From contig JABBOT010000004.1 in the NCBI GenBank assembly GCA_016165875.1, positions 1,922,001 through 1,986,000 on the forward strand: a stretch of DNA of 64,000 bases. The letters run 5' to 3'. Each line of letters opens with the position of its first letter. The stretch's first letter is position 1. A model generated the notes under the pieces. The model saw nothing but the letters and a program-made list of their open reading frames with translations. It had not been told where the DNA came from and searched no databases. Positions 54,121 through 64,000 of this stretch are shown one piece after another. This stretch comes from Acanthopleura granulata (taxonomy: Eukaryota > Mollusca > Polyplacophora > Chitonida > Chitonidae). The position numbers and the translations under genes were made by a program.

Positions 54121-57100
54121 GTGACTGATACGTGACGCCTTGTATGGCGACGTGTCTTCTTGCATGACATAGGATTGTAACCGCTGCCTGAACTTGAAAT
54201 TATGATTTCATCCCGCTGAACTCAGACTGGAACAAAAAGTTTCTTTTTTGACGTCATGGCTTCTTGCTATGAAATATTGAAATGTGATAATAAAAGTTAT
54301 ATTCCAGTGCGGTGAAATATTAGTTTTGTCAATGTATAAAATTCTGGGATTTCACTGATGTATAAATGATACAGATAAATTTTCAACGAAACTATTCATT
54401 AATTAGAACTATTCAATGAGTCTCGACAAGAAAAGTATTTTGGAGGGTTCTTACATGCATGCTAAGAAGACATACACCTTCTTACAGAAAATGATTTGAT
54501 CTATGTTTGGGCGATGGGATTATTTTTGGAAGAAACGTGGACAGAAACAACTTGTTGGTGTACAAAAAGAAGAAACAACCTCCCAGACAAAGGCCCAGTC
54601 TGATGAGGAAGAGAGCAAATAAATATTAGTATATGTATGTTATTGTGGATTGTCCTGTTTTGGCGGGTACCTTGCCACGACTGGTCTCATAGCTGTGCAC
54701 GTCAAAATGACACCTCAGACTGGTAAGAAGAAAGCGGCGTTTAAAGGCAAATTCTTGAAGCCCCGTTCCATTTAATGATTATTAATCTGAATCCTCCTCT
54801 CAGAAATATTAAAGAAGCTGACCATAGGCCTACGAAATACTTTTTGGAAAGTGGTTTTCAGTGATGTCGGAAAACATTATAGTATATAATCCCTGTGTTA
54901 TGCCTCATCCGTTGTACGCAAATTACACCAAAGCATGATGAAATGTTCCGACATCAACGTTTTTAGTTTAAATTTGCTCTTATGAAGAAACAAAAAATCG
55001 TAATTAAGAACCTAAATACGTTGCAAGCTCCTGCGAATAAACTGATGTATCAACGATTGAAACGAGAACTAACAGCATGCAGTTTTGGTTTATGTGAAAG
55101 AAAATTAAAATTAAACTTTTCACACGTTAAGCGTTGGTGTGTAGACTGAATACTGGGAGAGGGGTCTTGTCTGGCGAGCCATGGCAATGCAGGGAGGCAG
55201 AACTGTGAAAAGGGTCTATGCTGAATTTGGGATCATTTGATTCCAAGGGTACCATCATATGACCGAATTAATAGTGAAATCCATGTTGAACTCCAAATGC
55301 TTTTGTACATCTCTGATGAAGGCCTATAATCTGAGAGAATCATTAAACGTTAAACACCAATCAAATAAATAAATATCAGTCCAACTTGTCCCGAAGGAGG
55401 GGTCGGGAGTTCCGGGATCAATCCCATATATGGTCATACTAAAGAATTTAAAAATGCTAAGTCAGCACTTTGGTCCTACTACTTGAAAACTCAGAATGTA
55501 TACATTCTAGAGGTTGCTCGTCGTCATATAAGAGAAAAATTATCGAGTACGACTTTAAACAAGCCTACTTACATACATACATACATACATACATAGATAC
55601 CGTTACGGAGGGGGGCTGTGGGACTACACCTAGTCTTTTAGTCCCTCCGTCCGTCTGTGCGCCAGAAATCAGTTTTCCGTTCATCTTACTGAAATGGAAC
55701 TTGGTACAGGATTTCACCCTGACAATTTACAGGTTACAGATCGTGTTCGTGCCCCCCCCCTCTAAAAAAAAAATAAAAAAAAAAAACCAAGAAAAATAAA
55801 AAAAGAAAGAGAGGAAAAGCTTCCGAACCCTTTTAAAACTATTCTGAATTGTCACTCGGCACGTGCCTTTAATATGTTCGAGTTTTGGTCTGTTTCGCTC
55901 ATTTTCAACGAAATTATCAAAATTGTTGGTTTTGATCTCGTGGGCGTTGACTTAGGTATTTTTCTGATGACTTTTGCACTGTCAGTGGACATTAGTTGCT
56001 TTCACTATAGGTCTACTTCGAACACGTAGCTGTAACGTTTATAACTTCACATTTTCATCTTTGTATAGAATCTGCTGGCAAAGACTCTAAGCCTAAGACG
56101 TTCGTACAGAAAATCTTCCCGACTGGATTCCGTTATGAACTGGTAGAATTACTCAAATATTCTTGGCCAATGGTAGGTATCTTAGAGCAAGCCTTTTCTT
56201 TACAAGCAAAGTAAGGCACATGGGACTGAAGCAATGCTGAAGTCGTCTCAAGAGAATCATAATGGGCATATATTTAATCCACTTTGATTAAGGCTGTATT
56301 TTATATATACTCATACCCTAACTTCTTTGTTTTTAAACCAAATTTCTTTCAAACGGCTGAAACAATCACCTGAGACATACATCTTAAAAAGTAACCCATA
56401 TTGAAATCTAGTATTTAAAAGAAAAGACAACACAAGACCTAATGTATTCCCTATATGTGTATCGATAAAGAATCTCATTCATAGTTTTAAAAAAACATAA
56501 CTTGTTATTTTTGTGATGTAGGATAACCAAGATGACGCAGTTACGGAGAGCCATGCTCTCGATTTGAGCCAATCAAGGGCGAGGCATCTATTTCCTCTGG
56601 GGCGTCACCCGTTCCTATTTCTCCATTTTTGCCATGTCAACACAGTGTTAAATCGACAGTTTTTCTTCTGATTACAAGATAATTCTGATATACCTTAAGG
56701 CCATTTTCAAAGTGAAACTAGGAGTAAAATATGTTTGTGATTAAGCAGAATACAACAATGCGTAACGTTCGATTGTAATAATAAAGGGGACCGTACTTCG
56801 TGCATAAAAAGAATGTCTAGCCTCTAATGCTGAAGAGCGTGAGGTGTGGGTGATACGACATCGTGTGTCCGATTTCTTTAGTACGGCGTATCCCATGGCC
56901 TTGTAAGAATTACAGATTAAAGGTGATTTAAAGAGTTATCAAGCACGTCATAAAACAATACCTATACCCGTTTAGGTCTGTACGAACCCCTTTTCTGAAA
57001 TAACTAATTTGGTTAATCTGTTGTTGTCTTTTCTTTTAACCATTAAATTAGACGTGGTATGTGATTATGTACTGTTAAGTCTAAATGTGTTGACTACAGA

Positions 57101-58507
57101 ATCCAATTTTGGTCCACGAAATGTGTTATATAGAAACCACAACAGCTGATGCATAGAAATTTGTATTTCTTGGCTTAATTCTGTTTTCTTTTGTTTTTTA
57201 TGTTATATATTAGGCCTTTTCTGCGTATATAGTACAGCCTATAGATTAAAGTGCATAACAACCGCACACAGTTTTTAACCTGTTATAACATGGTTACGTC
57301 TACTTTAGAAATAGTCTTAAGAATTATAAGACTATTGTAACCCTTATCCATGTGCAGATTGCCAGCACGCTCCTAAACACAACCATACGGTCAATGGCCA
57401 CCATGTTTTCTGGTCACCTTGGAAAGATTGAACTGGATTCTGTTGCCATGGCATTGTCGGTAAGGTCACTTCAAACAACGTGAGATATACTGATAAGCAC
57501 CTTTCGTGATTATACTCACAATTTATTTTCTATATCAGTAATATTCACTCAAATGGAAACATTTTTTTCTGTTATTGTTTCATTAATAGGCCAATGATAC
57601 TAATGATCCTGTGTACAGAAATGTTTGTTTTCACCTTTACACGTACAGCAACTATGGCTTGGAAAAACGTAACAGAGTACCACTGGCAATGAAAAAACAA
57701 GTGCGACAAATTATTGTCACTGCGTCAAGAAATATCTTGGTGTTTTGAGTCATGACGTCGTCTTTTCAGAGTCGTGGCATAAGACTCATGACTAGATGTT
57801 TAGAGAGTCATGATTCGGTGTTTTGAGAGCCATGTCTTGATTTTTCGAGAAAACCTTGAATGAGTTAATAATTTCAGATTGCAAACGTTATCGGTACCTC
57901 CATTGGCATCGGACTCATAGCCGCCTGTGACACCTTGTTCTCGCAGGTAGGTCACGTGACATGTAATAATTTTATGGTCAAATAAAGAGACGGATTTTTA
58001 CTTGCAGGGGCCTGATATAATACAAAATGTCACTCCACATATGACAAGCAGCCTGTACGTGTCATACACCTCTGGAGTGTTCCTGACTTTTTTGACATAG
58101 CATGATAGTAATTTAACGTCCTTCTGGCTAAGAAGCTGTACAGGAGATGTGACATCACTGCAGGCTTCTACCTGAACAGCTCTGTTTGTACATGAGCCAA
58201 AATCAAACAGTAGATTGGATGTGTCAATACACCTACGTTACAGAATAAAGCTTTCAAGTGGGGATTTAATCACAAGTGACAAGTGGAAAATTGTAGGAAA
58301 AATGTAATACTGTGTTCAGAACTACTATCGTTTGGTTTTATGTAATAAATGTTTCAACACGTAGTGTCTTGTCGTAGACTAATTTTGTCCAGGAGATAAA
58401 AGGACTGACATTTGCTGAGTGCTGTATGTCTATCCTCTGTGTGGATGTATATGTAGTATCTTTGTATTTAATGTGGAAATATCACAATTAAAACATGTTC
58501 AACAGCC

Positions 58508-58538
<31 letters not shown>

Positions 58539-61500
58539 ATCTGTGACATCACCGTGCTTCAGTCTCTTCAATATTGTCCAAGAATTCCACCCTACCACCT
58601 CAGTCTTCATTTTCATTTTAATCACTGTAAAAAGAAAATGGCAAAAAATAATGAAGACCACATTTGGAAGCAGCACTAAAAGGTTTTTAGGCGATGCTTA
58701 CTTTGTTTAGATGTGGTCTGCTTTTAAGCAAGAATGCAGACGCTATAGGGCCCCAGAGTTTTCTTCGAAATAACCCCTTAGGTTTCCATTTCTTTTGTAG
58801 TCCTTTGGAAGTTCAAACAAGCTTCAAGTAGGAGTCTATCTCCAGACAGGTATGTTGATTTAATGTGATTAAAGATATCTAGGTGTAAATTATTACACTT
58901 TTACACATACCACCACATATTACGTCCGTTCTCCATCCATGCACACGCCTTTTCTTAACCACTTTCAAGTCTACAAATTTGTCAGGTTCATTACGTACCC
59001 GGTGACTCGGAAGTCCTAGTATATATGTGATACATATCATTCAGCATAACATCTATTACACTCAGATCAATGGCGTTTATATATAATTTTGGAATGGGGG
59101 TAATGAGGAACATTTGCCTAAATATCATGTGTGAAAACACACCGTTCTGATTATCTGATTGAAATTTTACGCTCTACTCTAGAATATTTCACTAATACTA
59201 CGGTGGCCAGCATTATGGGGGGAGGCCATAATGCTGGCCCCAGTCGCGTAAGTGAAATATTCTTGAGCACGGCGTAAAACATCAATCAAATAAATGAATA
59301 AATATGGTGGGACGACCTGAACACAGGGCGATGACATTGTTAAGGCACTCCTGATTCATTGTCCTGCGCGAGCACGCTGTCCTCGGCCACGGGGGCTCCC
59401 ACCTCATACTGTGGTATTACGGTGCAGTGCTCATGAACTGCCTACTTCCTTTACGTTCACTACAATTCAGAAATAGTGACATATTACGGAAAAGAACAAA
59501 GATCCACTTGCATGCATTTGGCGTATTTTGTTTTATCATTATATCTCCAACTAACAGTAAACACCACTAATATCTGTCAATTAATCATTAGATTATCTAA
59601 CATAGAGGAACGCCAGAAATTCCCAGCTTTCCATCTACATTCGAAGATAAAGTTTGAAAAAGACATTATCACAGATTCAGGATCTATGACTGCAAAGCTG
59701 TTTAATTATTACTTATTGCACGTTCTGTACCTAAAGTGTAGCTAAAGTTACCATTGTGTCTGTCTCAAATGAATAGTAGCAGATAACTGTGTCCAGAAAT
59801 ACTTTGATGTATTTTTCTTTACATTTGTTTTTGCCAAAAAATTCCATAAAAAGAATTATTTTGAGACTTTTATTTTTCAACGATTTTCACATTTTAGTTC
59901 CTTTAATCAACTAAAACTTACTACAATGATCCTAATATAGTTCATCAGAGATGATTTAACACAAACCAGCTATTTTCAAAGTGTTCCGTAGACAAAGGAG
60001 GGGAATTCTTGTAAAGAAAGTGATGTGGCCCGGAAAGACCACCGTATTTCCGTTAATGTTCCCTTTTTGGGTAAAACTAGTTTGTGAGCGCCTATTGCTG
60101 GCATTGACGACAGTGATAAGTCTACAGTTATACCATAATTCTTCGAATTTTTGGAACGTTTGATTGTTTTGTTTTTTTTAGCCACATATAAGTTGTTGGA
60201 GGAGTTTCTCTTTTCTCACATGTATAGTTCATCTAATGAACTACATATCCATACCTTTATTTTTCCGAAAAAGGTTACAGGAAATTTGAAATTTTTGCTT
60301 TTAGCACTATTAATATTGTCCTGTGGATTAGAAGAATTAGGGTAATTTGCGTTCTGAGGATGTTCTCGTGGATGAAATGATCTATGGATCTATTTCAGCC
60401 GTGTACGTGTCCAGTCTGTGCTGTGTTGTATCCTGGGGACTTCTGGTGAATACCAACGAGATACTGCTAGGACTGGGCCAGGACCCACTAGTAGCGCGGT
60501 AAGGCGGCATGGGTTAATCATTATCCGAGTTTGATTTGGTTTATCTCTTTATTTATTGCATTGGTGTTTTACGCGGTACTGAAGGATATTTGATTTATGA
60601 GACGACGGCCAGCATTATTGTTGGAGGAAACTGGGCAGAGCCTGGGGAAAAACGACCACCATCCGCAGGATGCTGGCAAGCCTTCCATTAGTTTGTAATA
60701 GCTAATTATTAATATGGCACCATTAGCAAGTAGTAACCGTATATCTTCGTCAATGTATAGTAATGTAAGTATATCGCATTATATATAGGAGAAAGCTATA
60801 TAAATGATAATATGCATAACTTGTCTTCGTCTGGATCAGAAAGATGTGGCTGTCAGGGTGGAAATATTGTGAATTGTATGAAGTATGTTTAATACAATAA
60901 CTTTCGATTATGTGTTAATGATGTGAATATTGAATTTAAATACCCACCAAAACACTACTATGTCTTTTAGTGGGCTTTGTGTATAGATTCTATAGTACGT
61001 TTTATGGTGACCATTATTACGCTGTAGTTGTCTTTATCTAGTACGTGCATATTCACTTGAACAAGTGTACTGTCTTTTTCAGGTATACCGAGGAGTATCT
61101 TTATTACTTCATGCCAGCCTTGTTGGTAAATATATGCATAAATATATAATATTCACGATATAAGTCCTGTATCACGACATCTGACCCAGTCTGCATATAG
61201 ATAAACACTCTGTCATCATAAAGAATTTTATGGGGTATATTCAATCCGGCGTCCAGTTTAACCAAACGCTGCATGTCTCATGGAGGATATAAGAACACGT
61301 GAACAAAGGGATGGGGAGACATCATACCTAGCTGCCAGACATTTGAAAGCATGCATCTTTGTACACATGAAAGCCAGTTTGTGAAAATAATCGGATTTTT
61401 AGGATATGTGTTAAAAGTCATTTCGAGCAGGTGAGGTAGTTCTTCCCTTTTTCCGGTCTGTGGGGGTTTCATAACTGTACTGTATTCTCAGTAGCGATTG

Positions 61501-63131
61501 GAGTTGCCATCTCATCGGCTGACGACTACCAGCAAACCATTGTGAAATGTCAGTAACACGTCTAACTGTTCGGTATAATGTATATGTGATCTGGATAATT
61601 CCATAGAACTTTGAGTCAGGCGTATCGCGACTAAAATATCTACAAAGAGACTATGGAAGACTCCTCCGTTCATTATTGTTTTATAATCAAGGTGCCAGGA
61701 TCACGAAGCTTTCTTAGACTTACATAGCCTTAGCTTCTAAACAACTGACTCACTTTTAGAATTTTATTTTAGTATTTGGAGTTGTCTTAGACTTTCATAA
61801 TAAAATTGAAAAATGGTGTTTTCATTCAAAACTAGGTTCAGGAATAAGAGGGCAAGTTAAGATAAAACCTGACGTAAGTCTTAGTCAGCTTTGAGATTCT
61901 TTAGAGGGCCTGTTTCTTTGTGGATGAGGAGGTCTCTGCACCTTTGTGTCAGCTTTGTGCATTTGGAATTAGATTAAAAGAAAAGCCAGCAAAGGGTATA
62001 TAACCAAAGTTATTTCAGAAATGCGATCCATAGTGACCTAAACCGTCGTAGTCCTTTTTTCATCACTTGCTTCCATGATAACTCTGTAAATCATCTTGTA
62101 ATCTGAAATTCTTACGAGGCCGTAGGATGCGCCATTTTAGAGAATTGGGAAACATGATGTCGGTGTCATTTGTACCCTACGATTTTCAGTATTCTAGTTG
62201 ATACCCCCCTTTGTGTGCGAAGTACAATCAATTTGTTATTACAATCGAATGTCAGGCATTGTGGCCTCCTGGTTGACACCTTGGGGAATAACCCCAGACG
62301 TATTCCACTGCCACTTTCTCTTGAAAATGGCTTTAAAGTATATCAGAATTGTCCCGTAATCTGGGGAAAAATGTCTGATTTAACACAACTTCTACATGGC
62401 AGTATCTTGAACTAGAATCGGGTGAAGACGGAACAGATGCTCTCTTGGGTGGTAGACATATGTCGGTTAGTTGGTTAAAATTGACGGCATGGCAACGCGT
62501 TCGATTGTCCCTACGTTGGCGTTTTTGCTTAGTTTGAACTACCATATTTCGATTATCCTACATCACAAAAATAAAAAGTGACGTTTTTTGAACTATAAAT
62601 GGCATTCTTTATCAATACATATATGCATTTAATCCAGTGTTGTCTTTTCTTTAAAGGTCATTATGAACTATTAACAGCATTTTCTCGTTATCAGATGTGA
62701 TTTTTTGCACACTGCTTGTTTATACTTTCCAGTTCATCTTTCTGTATCAGCTGTCGGCCAGGTACTTACAAGTACAGGTATGTTCACCCCTCAAAGCTAC
62801 CTGCAATAATGTTTATGCAGATATACCAAATAATAACCTTCCTGGAGCATATTAACTGTTGTCAGCTGTTGTCTTCCTTTTGATTAGGAATTTTGTGAAT
62901 ATGAATTTAATCTACATTTACGGGCGTTCTCAATTCCACATGTACATGAGTAATTTTGTAAGTATTGTGTGTTGACGTTGTTTTGCAGAGTACAGTATTT
63001 GTTTTTGTTTTTTGTCCTCATCATTTTTCCTAGGGTGTCGTCCATCCGATCGTCGTCATTGGAGTCACCTGTAACCTGATTAACGTGGGTCTGCAATATG
63101 CCCTCGTCTACCCGGCCAACCTCAGACTTAA
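53347..63131 (+). CDS. SLC47A: MATE-family multidrug and toxin extrusion transporter (SLC47-like), N-terminal half
   Basis: Nine exons: 53347-53551, 56069-56172, 57358-57459, 57878-57946, 58801-58849, 60399-60498, 61083-61125, 62733-62777 and 63034-63131. All are GT-AG and all phases join, giving about 271 residues before the right edge. Exon 1 is a polar cytosolic N-terminus. MATE similarity starts in exon 2 (GFRYELVELLKYSWPM) and continues through MFSGHLGKIELDSVAMALS, ANVIGTSIGIGLIAACDTLFSQ (the family hallmark), LQVGVYLQT, LLGLGQDPLVAR, YTEEYLYYFMPALL, FLYQLSARYLQVQ and VIGVTCNLINVGLQYALVY. MATE/SLC47 proteins exchange H+ for organic cations at the plasma membrane. The remaining C-terminal half lies outside. 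Exon 1 is assigned from phase and position and is the least certain exon. Confidence 0.9.
54068..54117. repeat. (TA)n microsatellite
   Basis: A pure TA run of about 25 repeats in MATE intron 1. Confidence 0.95.
54503..54775 (+). pseudogene. Possible relic of a MATE C-terminal exon
   Basis: One frame reads 39 codons from ATG 54503 (RWDYFWKKRGQKQ, then an acidic/polar KAQSDEEESK) to TAA 54620. It continues in the same frame for 50 more codons: a hydrophobic stretch (CYCGLSCFGGYLATTGLIAV) and a basic tail (GKKKAAFKGKFLKPRS) ending at TAA 54773. Charged linker, single membrane helix and short basic tail is the plan of the end of animal MATE proteins. It lies in intron 1 of the MATE gene, so it would come from a lost tandem paralogue. 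The call rests on layout, not on strong identity. Confidence 0.3.
55578..55597. repeat. (ATAC)n microsatellite
   Basis: Five consecutive ATAC-type tetranucleotides in MATE intron 1. An A-rich run follows near 55764-55812. Confidence 0.85.
56415..57039 (+). mobile_element. TTAA-flanked MITE, copy 2
   Basis: The clearest ends: TTAAAAGAAAAGACAACA at the left and TTGTTGTCTTTTCTTTTAA at the right, with TTAA at each boundary. It lies in MATE intron 2, same orientation as copy 1, and shares its body (TTTTTGTGATGTAGGATAAC, GGCCATTTTCAAAGTGAAAC, CCCGTTTAGGTCTGTACGAA). Confidence 0.88.
58509..58536. repeat. Poly(A) run
   Basis: About 28 consecutive A residues in MATE intron 4. It could be the tail of a retroposed fragment, but no source sequence is recognisable upstream. 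Confidence 0.7.
59168..59308. mobile_element. Inverted dimer of SINE family A 3' ends
   Basis: Left arm: TAGAATATTTCACTAATAC...GGCCAGCATTATGG in minus orientation. Right arm: CCATAATGCTGGCC...AAGTGAAATATTCTTGAGC...AAACATCAATCAAATAAATG in plus orientation. The arms meet at a GGGGGGAGG centre, so the RNA could fold into a hairpin of roughly 45 bp. It lies in MATE intron 5. Confidence 0.8.
60548..60690 (-). mobile_element. SINE family A fragment
   Basis: Minus orientation: TTTATTTATTGCATTGGTG tail, GTTTTACGCGGTACTGAAGG, GACGACGGCCAGCATTAT and CATCCGCAGGATGCTGG; truncated before the tRNA head. It is about 50 bp downstream of the MATE exon 60399-60498. Confidence 0.75.
61974..62654 (-). mobile_element. 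TTAA-flanked MITE, copy 3 (inverted)
   Basis: It begins TTAAAAGAAAAGCCAGCAAAGG and ends TGTTGTCTTTTCTTTAA. Its reverse complement aligns along its length with copies 1 and 2 (TTTTTGTGATGTAGGATAA, ATATACTTTAAAGCCATTTT, ACGTCTGGGGTTATTCCC, TCTGAAATAACTTTGGTTAT). It lies in MATE intron 7. Confidence 0.82.
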
Positions 63132-63798
63132 GTAAGTGGCTGGGAACTATCCAGACTGCCATTCGAGGACAGCAGCACTATATAAACATGTATTGATGAG
63201 TTACTGAAAAAGTCCATTCCTGAACGACTTTTAAATAGCATGTATAGTTTCTCCCTATTGTGAAATGCCAACGGATAGGCACACCTACAAAGCAGTGACA
63301 GACTCAATAGTTATCCAGTGTAAAATAGAACTTATCCTACTTCCTTCGCCAGGCCTACGTCGAGATATCAGCTGTAAGATATATACGAGGCATTTTGTTC
63401 CGCCGGGCTCCTTTCAGAAGTCAAGCGGTAAAGTCGCTTGACAACGTCCATGACTTAGAATCATGTAACGACTGGATATGTTGTTGTCACACTACTGGGA
63501 GCCGCGATACTGGGACTACGTCGTGTAAATCACATTCGTTTTTCTAATATAGAATAATACAGCTAATATATCGTTAACTTTTGTTTCACGTGCAATTCTA
63601 AGGGTACTTTGAAGGATTATGATTTTTTATTGGCAGCTTTCAAAAATGCGGCCCCGTTATTGTGGCGAATGCGAAAATGGCTCGTAAGTGCCTTCGAGAG
63701 CAATCTTAGTCTGGTCTATAGGAGTTCTCGCGAGATTGCGATTGAGTAGTTTTCATCACGTACACAGCTTCACATTTTTAGTATGATTAACCGGCTGG

Positions 63799-63930
63799 AC
63801 CGCCTCGGTGGCCTAGTGATTAGAACGTCTGCCTCGGGGCCAGGAGATTCGCATTTAATTCTGGAGCGAGTCATACCAAACACTTTAAAAATGATACTTG
63901 TTGCTGCCTCGCTTGGGGCTCAGCACTGAA
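63799..63930 (+). mobile_element. SINE family B, plus copy
   Basis: CCTCGGTGGCCTAGTGATTA (A-box region), a B-box-like GATTCGCATTTAATTC, GAGTCATACCAAA, TTTAAAAATGATACTTG and TGCCTCGCTTGGGGC follow in the same order as the reverse complement of 17205-17375. Confidence 0.8.
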
Positions 63931-64000
63931 AGCTTAAAGTAAACAGAAATGATCGGCCCGTTGTCAGTATAAGGTGACTATCATGCCTGGTGTCGGCGTG

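Noticed and set aside
63637..63683. Possible tenth MATE exon with acceptor, GTAAGT donor and matching phase
   Set aside because: The 15-residue translation does not resemble the conserved GxxGSAxAN-type segment expected next in MATE proteins. The splice-like signals are probably chance.

Overview
The window is animal nuclear DNA: GT-AG spliced genes, large introns, abundant tRNA-derived SINEs, Gypsy and BEL/Pao LTR elements, a LINE, MITEs and several minisatellites. The dominant SINE, with a conserved 3' half ending in an (AAAT)n-like tail, resembles SINEs I associate with bivalve and other mollusc genomes, so a marine mollusc is my best guess; no species can be named.

Three host genes are readable exon by exon. 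(1) Positions 433-4996, minus strand: a BTBD19-like BTB/BACK protein, cut by the left edge. (2) Positions 6283-27186, plus strand: AOPEP (aminopeptidase O, M1 zinc metallopeptidase), 15 coding exons with all junction phases consistent and about 1036 residues. It lies head-to-head with the BTBD19-like gene across about 1.3 kb that probably holds both promoters. (3) From 53347 through the right edge, plus strand: the N-terminal half of a MATE/SLC47-type multidrug and toxin extrusion transporter, nine exons visible.

Between AOPEP and the MATE gene lies about 26 kb of accessory DNA. A 30-bp minisatellite (27175-29291) begins inside the last AOPEP codons and supplies its stop. A degraded LINE (29292-31870, minus) abuts it. 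A 40-bp minisatellite follows at 33041-33535. From 33798 to 49660 (minus) is a decayed gene of a repetitive, transposase-like family. Its first coding exon (49555-49660) is separated from exon 2 (from 37125) by an old Gypsy element (37721-49530), which is itself interrupted by a young BEL/Pao element (39098-46814) with a clear 5-bp target duplication. A second locus of the 30-bp minisatellite is at 50479-50815.

The AOPEP intron at 18224-23377 carries about 3.8 kb of an 86-bp higher-order tandem repeat made of two 43-bp monomers, with divergent monomers at its right edge. The MATE region carries three copies of an approximately 625-680-bp MITE with TTAA target sites and matching terminal inverted repeats, plus a relic that may be the last exon of a lost MATE paralogue. 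The most novel-looking items are the transposase-like gene with nested retroelements in its intron, the TTAA MITE family, and the higher-order minisatellite.
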